Source of the DNA: CAWGMT01 sp963823675
GTDB taxonomy: Bacteria; Planctomycetota; Planctomycetia; Isosphaerales; Isosphaeraceae
Direction: 5' to 3'
Length of the DNA: 64,000 bases
NCBI GenBank assembly: GCA_963823675.1
Contig: CAWGMT010000010.1
Span: forward strand, 248,001-312,000
In this document: one piece after another, positions 17,696-25,787 of the stretch
Layout of the letters: every line of letters starts with the position of its first letter
How positions within the stretch are numbered: position 1 is the first letter of the stretch
Program-made: the position numbers and the translations under genes
The notes under the pieces: generated by a model
Database searches by the model: none
What the model was told of the DNA's origin: nothing
The model's input: the letters and a program-made list of their open reading frames with translations, nothing else

Positions 17696-18829
17696 ATGTC
17701 CAAGATCGAGCTGACTGAACGCCTCAAGGCCGAAGCCAGGCGGCTGGGATTTGACGACGTCGGCATTGCGCCGGCCGTCGCTCCGCCGGGCTATCCGGAT
17801 TTTTTGCGGTGGCTGGCGGCCGGCCGCCAGGCCGGCATGGGTTACATGGAGCGCCATCGAGCGCAGCGGTCCCATCCCCGGAGCGTCTTCGAAGGCGTGC
17901 GGTCGGTCGTGGTCGTGAGTGTCGTCTACGGGCGCGACGACGGACCGGTGACTCCCGTGGGCGTGACGCAGGGCAAGATCGCCCAGTACGCGCGCGGGGC
18001 GGATTATCACGGCGTCTTGCGGCAGAAGCTCGCAGCGCTGCTCGGTTGGCTACGGACCGAGAGCCCTGGCGCGGCCGGTCGGGGCGTGGTCGATACGGCC
18101 CCCCTCCTGGAGCGCGACTTCGCGCGGCTGGCCGGCCTGGGCTGGATCGGCAAGAACACGATGCTCATCAGCCGGCGGCTGGGCAGTTTCACATTTCTGG
18201 GGGCTCTGCTCGTCGACGTCGAGCTCGCTTACGACCGGCCTCACGAAGCCAATCACTGCGGATCGTGCACGCGCTGCCTCGACGCTTGCCCGACCGAGGC
18301 GTTCGCAGGCCCGTATCAGCTCGACTCAGGGCGCTGTATCAGTTACTGGACGATCGAGCATCGCGGAATGATTCCCGACGAGCCCGCGTCGCAGCTTGAC
18401 GGCTGGGTCTATGGCTGCGACATCTGCCAGGACGTCTGCCCGTGGAATCGCAAGGCGCCTGCGGGTCAGTTGCCCGAATTCGAGGCCCGGGCGGAATGGA
18501 CCGCGCCCGACCTGCTCGACTGGCTGGATTGCGATCGAGTGCAATGGGACGCCATTCTCCGAGACGCGGCCCAGCGCAGGTCGAAGCGCGCCGGACTGCT
18601 CCGCAACGCCGCACTTGTGCTCGGCAGCCGCCGGCTGACCGCAGCGGTCGCGCCGCTGGCCGCGCGGCTCGATGATCCCGATGAGGACGCGCTCGTGCGG
18701 GCCTCGGCGGCGTGGGCGCTCGGTCAGATCGGCGGCGGCCTGGCGGCCGCCAGCCTCGACCGGCATCGGCAAGACCCCGACGACCTCGTACGGGACGCTG
18801 TCATGCGCACCTTGGATGAGAAAAAATGA
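17696..18829 (+). CDS. queG: epoxyqueuosine reductase
   Basis: 377 residues starting MSKIELTERLKAEARRLGFD. Reduces epoxyqueuosine to queuosine in the wobble base of GUN tRNAs, with cobalamin and Fe-S clusters. Evidence: GIAPAVAPPGYPDFLRWL, the VVDTAPLLERDFARLAGLGW region with its active-site Asp, the two ferredoxin-type motifs CGSCTRCLDACP and CDICQDVCPWN, and C-terminal HEAT-like repeats (LAARLDDPDEDALVRASAAW). Length and order fit the QueG family. The pathway shares the folE product dihydroneopterin triphosphate. Confidence 0.95.
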   Translation: MSKIELTERLKAEARRLGFDDVGIAPAVAPPGYPDFLRWLAAGRQAGMGYMERHRAQRSHPRSVFEGVRSVVVVSVVYGRDDGPVTPVGVTQGKIAQYARGADYHGVLRQKLAALLGWLRTESPGAAGRGVVDTAPLLERDFARLAGLGWIGKNTMLISRRLGSFTFLGALLVDVELAYDRPHEANHCGSCTRCLDACPTEAFAGPYQLDSGRCISYWTIEHRGMIPDEPASQLDGWVYGCDICQDVCPWNRKAPAGQLPEFEARAEWTAPDLLDWLDCDRVQWDAILRDAAQRRSKRAGLLRNAALVLGSRRLTAAVAPLAARLDDPDEDALVRASAAWALGQIGGGLAAASLDRHRQDPDDLVRDAVMRTLDEKK

Positions 18830-19599
18830 GACAATCTGAGACGTTTTCGAAGGGCCCCCGTCCCATCTCGCAACGTTCGCCAACGAAATCCCTCGGAGAT
18901 CGGCGGCGGAGTGGGTGCTCGTCATAAGTTGCTTGTCCATTGGTTCTTGTGTCGTCAGATTCTGCCGATTCCAGCCCCTCACGAGCCCCGCGAATCGGGC
19001 TCCTGAATCGCCTCGGCGCGACTCGTCATCGATCGAGATGTCTCACGTTCCTGCGCCGCAGACTTGCTGCGTTCCAGCGAAGGCGGTCCGGGCGGCCAAG
19101 AACGGCTCCAGCGCGTAACCATTTACCGTAACTTGAATCGGATCTTGTGCTTCCACGATGCTCATGGATTCAGCGAAATTGGCTTCGTTCGGCGCATTTT
19201 GCCGATTTCGCCCGTCCGGCTCAGCTCATCGGCGTGCTTCTCCACGGCGTCAGGACAGTTGAAAGGTACATCCACTCGTGCATTGAAGGCTGTCATGCCC
19301 GAGACATACTGGGCACATACTCGGCATACTGGGCACGCTTCTGCGCACGTCCCGTATGCCGAGTATGTGCCAAGTATGGGGTTGGACGACGAAATAACCG
19401 ATCCAACAGGCCATTCCTGCGAGATCCAATGAGTCGCTTTCGCCCGGGCTTTTGTTTCAACGCTCGCGAGTGCGAAGTCGGCGATGACCGTCAGAACCGG
19501 GTGAGTGACACGCTAGAGCTAGGCTGATGCCAAGTTGCTATTGACACGGTTTTCGAGGGCGTTGTGAGGCATCTGCTTTCGTTACGCTCGGCACGGGTT
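18830..19599. other. gene-poor stretch, no supported coding region
   Basis: 770 bp without a recognisable protein. Plus-strand frames at 19064-19432 and 19147-19527 show no family resemblance and no ribosome-binding site. The one clear structure is the inverted repeat at 19312-19371. Composition is less GC-rich than the coding regions around it. Confidence 0.5.
19312..19371. repeat. perfect 18-bp inverted repeat with 24-nt loop
   Basis: Arms GGCACATACTCGGCATAC (19312-19329) and GTATGCCGAGTATGTGCC (19354-19371) are exact complements. Adjacent half-repeats (GACATACTGGGCAC, CATACTGGGCACG) suggest a nested or duplicated unit. It is far from any called gene, so a simple terminator role is unlikely; it could be a protein binding site, a small structured RNA or a fragment of a mobile element. 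Confidence 0.75.
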
Positions 19600-19766
19600 T
19601 GTTGTGCGCGGGTCTCCTGACCCCGCACCAGTGCCCGACCGAAGGTCTCCCTCCTTCGGTGTGTGCTCTGAGAGCAAGAATGCCGATGAGGCCAGGGCCT
19701 ACGGTGAGCGCCGGAGACCTTCGGTCAGGCATTCCGGCGGGGTCGTGAGACCCGCGCCGAACACCA
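19600..19766. repeat. about 167-bp element with 50-bp terminal inverted repeats
   Basis: Left arm 19600-19650 (GTTGTGCGCGGGTCTCCTGA, CCCCGCACC, GACCGAAGGTCTCC) matches the reverse complement of the right arm 19713-19765 (GGAGACCTTCGGTCAGGC, GGGGTCGTGAGACCCGCGCC) with a few mismatches. The middle of about 60 bases has no ORF. This is the shape of a MITE-like non-autonomous element. Confidence 0.75.
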
Positions 19767-19779
19767 GTCCGGCTTGCTG

Positions 19780-20166
19780 CTACTTCTTGGGTTTCCTGGG
19801 GCAGTCCGTCAGGTCTTCGTCTCCCGCGGCACAGACCGGTATGCCCGCCAGTTCGTCGGCCGTGGGCGGACGGTTTCCGCGGCGGCGTCGAAGCGCGCCG
19901 CGAGCTTTGATTTCAGGACGTCTCACAGGTTGTTGATTCTGCCGTTCCTGAGCACCAACGGTGGGATCTGCATCGAGACCTCTCTGGCGTGTCGCCCGAG
20001 GCCAAACCGAGCAGGGCTTGGGCCTTCTGACGGTTGGTTGCGTCGCGTTCGCGGTGACAGACCTGGTTTTTTGTTTTCGTCCGCGGGGCCGGCCCTGGAG
20101 GGAGAGTTGGTGTGGAGTGTTTGTCGCGTCGGCTTCCTTGCCGCTTCTACGGCGGTTGGGCCGCAC
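19780..20166 (-). CDS. possible small protein, unrecognised
   Basis: 128 codons. The C-terminal third (RRPEIKARGALRRRRGN, then PTADELAGIPVCAAGDEDL and TDCPRKPKK) looks like real protein sequence with a mixed, charged composition. The N-terminal part is Arg-rich and less convincing. No ribosome-binding site or homologue is known to me. It lies between the TIR element and the dockerin protein gene. Confidence 0.3.
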   Translation of the reverse strand: MRPNRRRSGKEADATNTPHQLSLQGRPRGRKQKTRSVTANATQPTVRRPKPCSVWPRATRQRGLDADPTVGAQERQNQQPVRRPEIKARGALRRRRGNRPPTADELAGIPVCAAGDEDLTDCPRKPKK

Positions 20167-20249
20167 GCGCTCCCATCCCGGCCACCTTCCCCCAGGGGGG
20201 GAAGGGGCGAAAGGGATGGGTCGCTTGCGCCGTTATTCCACTGCGTGAG

Positions 20250-21234
20250 CTACGTTGTCGTCGTGCTCGTTGGCGGCGAGTAGACGACCGGCGAAATCGA
20301 TCCGGAGATCGACTGGCCGAAGCCGTCCGCCGTGGTCACCGTGAAGGTGTTCGAACCGGTAACCAGCGGCACGATGATGCTGTAGTTCCCCGAGGAATCC
20401 GCCGTTGTGGTCGTCGTGGTTCCGCTGGACTGATCGACGAATGCGATGGTCGCGTCCGGCGTGGTCTGACCCGAGAAGCCGACCGTGCTATAGGGACTCG
20501 TCCGATTTGCCGCGGGGTCCGACGCGGGATTGAGGTTGACTGAGACGACCGGGCTTACCTCGGTCGACACGCGCCAGGTTCTCCTGGGCGAGCTTCAGGT
20601 CTTGACCATTGATGACTCCGTCCCGGTTGAGATCGGCGTCGAAATTATACTTGGAGTCGTTGGCGTTCTTGCCCAGAAGAGAATGGATGGTCTGGATGTC
20701 CGACTGGGTGACGGTGCCGGTGCCGGCGACGTCCCCGGGAAGGTAGAAACCGAGGAGGAACTGTCCCGTGCTTCCACCCAATCCCTTGACCTGTACGCTG
20801 TAATCGGCCGCCGGTTGACCGGTCTTGGGAACCGGTACGGTGAACAGAACAGCCGACGTCGTCGCCGTGCCGAGTTTATTGGCCTTGGCCACCGTCGGAT
20901 CATACTTCAGATGCTGGGCGCGCATGACGTGCCCGCTCGGCGACGTGATCGAGACGATCTGCGGCTTGAAGGACGTGGTCGTGCTGGTGGTCGAACTCGA
21001 GGTCGCCGGCTCGATATCGAGTCCCAGGACGATCTTTCCGTTCTTGGCAGGGGTAAACAACGTGGGGCTGATCTGGAAGTCAAGCGTCGTCACCTGGCTG
21101 GCGGTAGTCACGTTGCCTGGCATGATCGCCATCGTGCTCCCCTGCCCACTACTCATGACCAAGCGGGATTCCAGGACCTCGGGAGCGAGGCACCTGTGGC
21201 GCCGAGCACGGGGTAATTCCTTCGACGGGTTCAT
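20250..21234 (-). CDS. secreted dockerin/EF-hand protein with LESR N-terminal motif, frameshift near 20568
   Basis: Starts at ATG 21234: MNPSKELPRARRHRCLAPE followed by VLESRLVMSS, the planctomycete N-terminal motif of exported large proteins. Next is a beta-rich region (TTLDFQISPTLFTPAKNGK, YSVQVKGLGGSTGQFLLGFY) and a dockerin-like pair of calcium loops: GDVAGTGTVTQSDIQTIHSL and DADLNRDGVINGQDLKLAQE. The first frame loses sense after NLARV; one surplus base near 20568 leads to STEVSPVVSVNLNP and an Ig-like/big-domain segment (GYSGQTTPD type) that ends TSTTTT at 20250. About 327 residues when joined. Probably a surface or secreted structural protein. Confidence 0.75.
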
Positions 21235-21518
21235 AGGCCCTCCTTGGCCCCCAGCCGACTGGGACTTGGAAAGTCGGACGATCAAAGATCGCCCCGATCG
21301 GAAGAGTCTCTTGAAAGGCGACCTTCCTGGTCACCGGAATCGCTTATTCTCTTCTTATCGTCAAAATCGCTAGCCTTTCGCCAGTAATCCACAGACAAGG
21401 CGATGCGACCAGCTTGAGAATTTCCTGAATGACTTGTGAATCGGCTTGCTCGCAAGCCTCGAAGTGACGTACCGACTTGACTTTCAGCAAGAATTGCTTG
21501 GTCGAATGGAACGCGATC

Positions 21519-22934
21519 CTAGGGACATTCGGGAAAAGACATGCCGGGCCGACAACGATCCGCGGCGACGATCGCCCGCGCCGGCGCGGCGACACTGCCG
21601 AGATGAGGCTTGGGGACCGAGGGCACCGGTTCCGTCGCTTCGGGATTGAATGGTGCTTCGAGGCGACGCGCCCAGACGCGCCATGCAACCATTGCATAGA
21701 GCACGACACCCGCCCAGAGAAACGCCCCGTAGCCCTGGGCGATCTCGTGACCCTGGCCCTCGCCGAAAAGCCCCCCGATCTCGGTGGAGGTCAACGCCAT
21801 CAGGACGAACGAAAGCGACCATGCGGCAACGACCAGAAGGCGCGATCGTGGCCGGAGCCTCGTGGAGAAAAACTCCGCCACGAGATAGGTGTAGGGAAGG
21901 ATCACGGTGACGTAGTGATGTTTCCAGCTTCGCTCTGAAACGAAGAGCATGGTCAAGACCACGAGCGATACCTCGCCGAGCAGCCGAGGATCGCGTCGAT
22001 CATTGGTTCGGGTGCGGCACAAGAACGCCAGCAGCCCGACCAGCCCCAGCGCGACGCCTTTGATCAGGTAACTCACCACCCAGGGAGGCCACGCGGCGAC
22101 GTTCCAACGGAAGTGCAGGCCGTAGGTACCGTGGCTCGGGCCCAGCGCGGTGAAGAACCGGGACATCAGGCCGGCAATCGACTGGTTGAACTCCTGAGCA
22201 CTCGATTCGCCCTTCAGCACGAACGGCGTGATCATGCGGTGCCACCACATCCCCAGGCATTCGGCATTGAACTTCGGCCCGACGACCACGCTGGGAACGA
22301 CCAGGAGGAAAATCCCCAACCCCAGCATTCCCCAGAGGACCGTTCTCCATGAGCGTTTGTATGCGAAGTAAAAAAAGAAAAGAGCCGGAGTCACCTTGTA
22401 CGACGTCGCCAGTCCCAGCAGCAGCCCCGAGGCGACGTCGTGTCCGCGCCGCCAGGCATGGAAGGTCGCAACCACCAGGAAAAGGATCAAGAGATTGTTA
22501 TTTCCGTGGTGCAGATCTCCCAGGATCGGGCGCAGGCTCATGAGCAGCACGAGCGAGCGGAACATGGGTGGGAGCGTTCCGTCGGGACGGCGGACGATCT
22601 GGAAGCACATCAGCAAGGTCGCCGTCGTCAGTGCGATCTTGATGGCGAACCAGCACATGGCCCCGCCAACCGTCGGCAGAACCATCAGTGGATAGAGGGT
22701 GATGGGCATGATCGGCGGGGTCGGGAAGAGCATCCTGTCGTAGATGTTGACCCCGGCCCAGAATTTCAGCACCTGCGGGCGCCACCGCACGAAGGCACTG
22801 CCGTGGTCGGCGGCCTTGCGATAATAAAAGCCCGCCGCGATCAGGACAATCGTAACCCAGAGTATCCAGAAGACCCGGCGCGAAAGTCGATCGAGCCGTT
22901 CATGGTCGACTGGTCCGGTATCGATCCCTGGCAC
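21519..22934 (-). CDS. GT87-type polytopic glycosyltransferase (DUF2029)
   Basis: 471 residues from a GTG at 22934 that follows a purine-rich GGGAAGGGGCG. About ten to eleven membrane segments. The pattern YRKAADHGSAFVRWRPQVL, LHHGNNNLLILFLVVATF, GLLLGLATSYKVTPALFFFYF is that of GT-C family 87 (mannosyltransferase-like, polyprenol-phosphate sugar donors); a catalytic acidic residue is expected in the first periplasmic loop, and VNIYDRMLF may contribute. It ends in a cytoplasmic, proline-rich tail of about 40 residues. With the polytopic protein at 23031-25169 upstream on the same strand it may take part in cell-envelope glycan or polysaccharide assembly. Confidence 0.8.
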   Translation of the reverse strand: MPGIDTGPVDHERLDRLSRRVFWILWVTIVLIAAGFYYRKAADHGSAFVRWRPQVLKFWAGVNIYDRMLFPTPPIMPITLYPLMVLPTVGGAMCWFAIKIALTTATLLMCFQIVRRPDGTLPPMFRSLVLLMSLRPILGDLHHGNNNLLILFLVVATFHAWRRGHDVASGLLLGLATSYKVTPALFFFYFAYKRSWRTVLWGMLGLGIFLLVVPSVVVGPKFNAECLGMWWHRMITPFVLKGESSAQEFNQSIAGLMSRFFTALGPSHGTYGLHFRWNVAAWPPWVVSYLIKGVALGLVGLLAFLCRTRTNDRRDPRLLGEVSLVVLTMLFVSERSWKHHYVTVILPYTYLVAEFFSTRLRPRSRLLVVAAWSLSFVLMALTSTEIGGLFGEGQGHEIAQGYGAFLWAGVVLYAMVAWRVWARRLEAPFNPEATEPVPSVPKPHLGSVAAPARAIVAADRCRPGMSFPECP

Positions 22935-23030
22935 GTCACGCCCCTTCCCTGGAGATGTTAAACCGCACGCAATCCGTTTGCGTGCTCAGTCTGGGACGAC
23001 GGGCGCGGGGCCGGCCGCCCAAGCGTGCGT

Positions 23031-25169
23031 CTAAGGCCAACCGGGTAGATGCAGGTCGATTTCGACCTCACGTACACCGGCAGTTGGACGCAAGCGCAAG
23101 AAAGGGACCGGATCGTCCTCACGATAGTCCGGTTCGCTCGCGACCGGCGGTCTGGTTACGAGACCCGGGACGGAGTGATACCGCAGCACGACCGATCCGT
23201 CAAGGTCGGGGGTCAGGTTGCGGACCCGGATTCGCCCGGGCTCCGCCCTAACTTCCCCGGTTCCCACGATGAATGCTCCTTCAAAACCGATGACCCGGCC
23301 AATCATGAGCGTGCCGTCGTCCTCCAGAATGTGCACCAGATCGGGGTTCTCTTTACAAAAACGCCGAGCGTGCGGGCTCCAACACAGGATGCCCGCCGGC
23401 CGATACAGCCTGGCGTATCGAACAAAAAAGTCCCGGTCCCAGTTCTCGCGGCCGAAGAGCTTGCCTTCACCGAACTGGGTGAAGTTGGTGGTCAAACTTG
23501 CGTGCAGATACGGGCCGCCAATCACTTCGACCTTCGCGTAATGCGGCAGCAGGCCGCTGAAGCGTCCCCCTTGATACGGATCGGGCGTGCCCGGAATATC
23601 AAAGCCGCTCTCCTCGTAGAGCAATCGTTCACCCGGCTTGAGGTAGCGCCTGACACGATCGATGACCCAGACAAGTCGCGCCGTGTGTCTGCTCGACAGA
23701 AACGGCTCACCGTGGAAGAGCCGCTCGCGAATCGAGGGAATGAGCCCGGCCGAGGCAACTTTCAGATTGCGCTCGATGGACACCCGCACGACGAAGTTGC
23801 GCAGAGAAGGCGGCAGGTCGATCATCGGAAACCCCAGTACGCGAATTCCGACCAGGAGGGCCCCTGCCAGGATCCAGCGATCGAGACGGTCGACCACCCC
23901 GTTTGCGCACCTGAGGCGGCGGCCTGTCTCATCGAGCGCCGCCCCCGCGGCCAGTGCCAGCGCACTAAAGAGCGCGTAGGTGTGGCGGCCCGGCTGCAAG
24001 AAATCCAGCGACCGAAACGCGCCCGCCAGGTAACCCCAGAACAACCCGGCAGCGCCAAAACCCAACAGCGCCCACCCGGCGGGCGCAATTCGCCGGGCCA
24101 GCAGAAACATGCCGGGAACGCCCAAACCAAGCAAGATCGCCTGCATCGGAGCGCCAACGGTGAGGATCTGGAGCAAGCGGGTCCCGACCCCCTCCGGATG
24201 GGAAAAGGCAAAACCGCTCGGTCCCTTGGTTGAAGCAAGCCAGATCCCGGGCCACCACCAGAAAGCGTTGACCGCAATGACGATGACCGGCATCAACCAC
24301 AGGCCGATGTGGCGGCGCAACCCCATTCGCAGGTCCGCTCGCTCGAGACTCGCAGCGAGCCGGGCTTGCGGACCAATACCGCGGGCGCGGAGAAAACACG
24401 CGGCGTAGCCCGCGAGCATTGCCGGCAAGAGCACCATCGCCGTGGTCAAATGCACCAGAAGCGCCAGGCTCAAAAGCCCCGTGGCGGCTAGCCAGGCGAC
24501 GAACCCGCCGCGGGCGGCAAACCGCCCAAACGCGCCGGTTGCGAGCAGCGCCAGCGGAATCCCCAGGAAATACGGGACCATCCCCACATCGACATACGTG
24601 ATTGGGAAATCCGTCCAAACATAGATCAGATGAAGCAAGACGGCCACCGCCACCGCGAACGGGCTGAATCGCCACCAGAAGCCGGCAAACGCAATGAGCC
24701 CGGGAACCGCCGCCGCCGAGATCAAGACATAGAGCTTGTAGGCGAGCTCGGGATGATCGCCGCCGAACGCCGCGATCACCAGTTCGGGCAGGGTCGACGA
24801 TGCTGGGAAGATGACGCTCTTGGCGTAACCGGACATGAAGCTGGGATCGTAGCCAGCCGTGGTCCAGGACGCTCTCAGGAAGGACCGCGTCACCAAAGCG
24901 CTGTGGTAATACAGCGGGTGGTCGTCGCGCCAGAGCGGCCACCCGTTGGTCAATCCCGTTCTGCCCCCTAATGCCCACCAGATCGCCCAGCCATGAAGCA
25001 GCCAGAGAGCCGCGATGACGATCAGCCAGATCGTGCCGCCCCCCATGCGAGGCTCCCCACCTGCTTCGCGCGGCAGTTCGGGGGATCCCGAGTCGGCCGG
25101 CCGGGCCGGGGTCTCGCGGTCGGAGTCGGGGTCGGCATCGGCGAAGGGAATTGGATCGAGGTCTATCAC
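23031..25169 (-). CDS. large polytopic membrane protein with C-terminal soluble domain
   Basis: 712 residues from a GTG at 25169. A 45-residue charged N-terminus (DADPDSDRETPARPADSG) precedes about twelve membrane segments (residues 46-470), followed by a soluble domain of 240 residues with beta-rich phrases (GERLLYEESGFDIPG, YAKVEVIGGPYLHASL, PGRIRVRNLTPDLDGSVVLRY). The build resembles YfhO/GT39-like envelope proteins but I cannot assign a family with certainty. It is followed by the GT87 gene 96 bp downstream and preceded by the intron-containing tRNA, all on the minus strand. Envelope glycan assembly is an inference from context. Confidence 0.7.
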   Translation of the reverse strand: MIDLDPIPFADADPDSDRETPARPADSGSPELPREAGGEPRMGGGTIWLIVIAALWLLHGWAIWWALGGRTGLTNGWPLWRDDHPLYYHSALVTRSFLRASWTTAGYDPSFMSGYAKSVIFPASSTLPELVIAAFGGDHPELAYKLYVLISAAAVPGLIAFAGFWWRFSPFAVAVAVLLHLIYVWTDFPITYVDVGMVPYFLGIPLALLATGAFGRFAARGGFVAWLAATGLLSLALLVHLTTAMVLLPAMLAGYAACFLRARGIGPQARLAASLERADLRMGLRRHIGLWLMPVIVIAVNAFWWWPGIWLASTKGPSGFAFSHPEGVGTRLLQILTVGAPMQAILLGLGVPGMFLLARRIAPAGWALLGFGAAGLFWGYLAGAFRSLDFLQPGRHTYALFSALALAAGAALDETGRRLRCANGVVDRLDRWILAGALLVGIRVLGFPMIDLPPSLRNFVVRVSIERNLKVASAGLIPSIRERLFHGEPFLSSRHTARLVWVIDRVRRYLKPGERLLYEESGFDIPGTPDPYQGGRFSGLLPHYAKVEVIGGPYLHASLTTNFTQFGEGKLFGRENWDRDFFVRYARLYRPAGILCWSPHARRFCKENPDLVHILEDDGTLMIGRVIGFEGAFIVGTGEVRAEPGRIRVRNLTPDLDGSVVLRYHSVPGLVTRPPVASEPDYREDDPVPFLRLRPTAGVREVEIDLHLPGWP

Positions 25170-25195
25170 AAGAGTCGTCGATCAGGTCAGACGAG

Positions 25196-25624
25196 TGCGG
25201 CCCGCAGGATTCGAACCTGCAACCAAGGGATTCAAGACCCCTCGCGTTTCCACGAGGCTTGGACTATCTCATCCTCCTGGCCTGATCCTGTTCAAATCAA
25301 CCCGCTTGGTCAGGGATGACTCGGACAGGCCATGCCGAGGAGGCCGGGCGCTCGCGGCGGGGATTATCGTTGGGACTCACCCCGCTAGTCTCTGAACCTT
25401 CCTGGCCACCCATGCCCGGCCAGGCTTGGCTGCGGATTGCCTTGCCCCGAACGATCGACCCCTGGCGGCCACCCCAGATATTCGGACCTTCCTAAGAGAG
25501 TCGCAGCCCGGATCGACATTTCGGTGTTTAGGGTTCCCGCAATTCACCCGGTTCGCAGTCGGAGGTTACCCTCCGCCGCCACCATTTTGATGAGTCCCCT
25601 GCTCTGCCGTTGAGCTAGGGCCGC
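25196..25624 (-). tRNA. tRNA with CAT anticodon (tRNA-Ile2 or elongator tRNA-Met), interrupted by a group I intron
   Basis: The 5' exon (25624 to 25590) reads GCGGCCC, TA, D-arm GCTC-AACGGCA-GAGC, A, anticodon 5' stem GGGGA and loop CTCAT. The 3' exon (25232 to 25196) reads AA, TCCCT, TGGTT, T-arm GCAGG-TTCGAAT-CCTGC, GGGCCGC and A. Acceptor GCGGCCC pairs perfectly with GGGCCGC; anticodon stem and T-stem also pair. Spliced length is 72 nt, no CCA encoded. The intron lies between positions 36 and 37, directly after the CAT anticodon. G1-C72 pairing argues against initiator tRNA; the loop and CTTGGT variable region look more like tRNA-Ile(CAT), whose C34 needs TilS lysidine. Elongator Met remains possible. 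Confidence 0.9.
25233..25589 (-). ncRNA. group I self-splicing intron in tRNA(CAT)
   Basis: 357 nt. The 5' exon ends in U and the intron ends in G, as group I introns require. Conserved core pieces on the minus strand: a P2-like hairpin GGAGGGTAACCTCC (25561-25574), the P4/P5 element AATTGCGGGAACCCTAA (25528-25544), the P7 5' strand AGAGACTA (25386-25393) and its partner ATAGTCC (25261-25267), and a P9-like stem CCTCGTG-GAAA-CGCGAGG with a GNRA loop (25240-25257). A GUGG guide at 25582-25579 can pair with the CAU end of the 5' exon. No endonuclease ORF is present. The layout matches the small IC3-type tRNA introns, of which the Azoarcus tRNA-Ile(CAU) ribozyme is the best-known case. Confidence 0.88.
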
Positions 25625-25678
25625 TCTACCCGAACACTTTCATGTTGGCCGCAAATCGCCCGGAACACAAGAGATAAA

Positions 25679-25770
25679 GTAGTCATCACGCTCCGCGTGA
25701 TGGAGACTTAATCACGCGGAGCGTGATGACTACTTCGGAAAAGACCATCACGCGGAGCGTGATGAGTACT
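25679..25770. repeat. palindromic ATCACGCTCCGCGTGAT element
   Basis: Arms GTAGTCATCACGCTCCGCGTGAT (first 20 bases from 25679) and its exact complement 25711-25733 enclose a 9-nt spacer; a third half-unit CATCACGCGGAGCGTGATGA follows at 25746. Each arm is itself palindromic (ATCACGC/GCGTGAT). It sits between the tRNA and the 3' end of the desaturase gene and could terminate desaturase transcription. Confidence 0.8.
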
Positions 25771-25787
25771 TCAGGGGACCGTTTCGC

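Noticed and set aside
19064..19527. Two overlapping plus-strand frames of about 120 codons
   Set aside because: No ribosome-binding site, no family resemblance, and they read through the 18-bp inverted repeat.
20185..20205. CCTTCCCCC..GGGGGAAGG palindrome as a rho-independent terminator
   Set aside because: No T-run on either strand and it lies 45 bp past no called plus-strand gene; it is more likely another dispersed repeat.
19774..20283. 169-codon plus-strand frame
   Set aside because: Composition is unlike coding sequence and it ends in GGG/CCC palindrome; the minus-strand frame is only slightly more plausible.
25196..25280. A second tRNA with TTG or TGA anticodon from 25196-25260 alone
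   Set aside because: No acceptor or D-arm partner exists in that interval; the sequence only folds with the distant 5' exon at 25590-25624.
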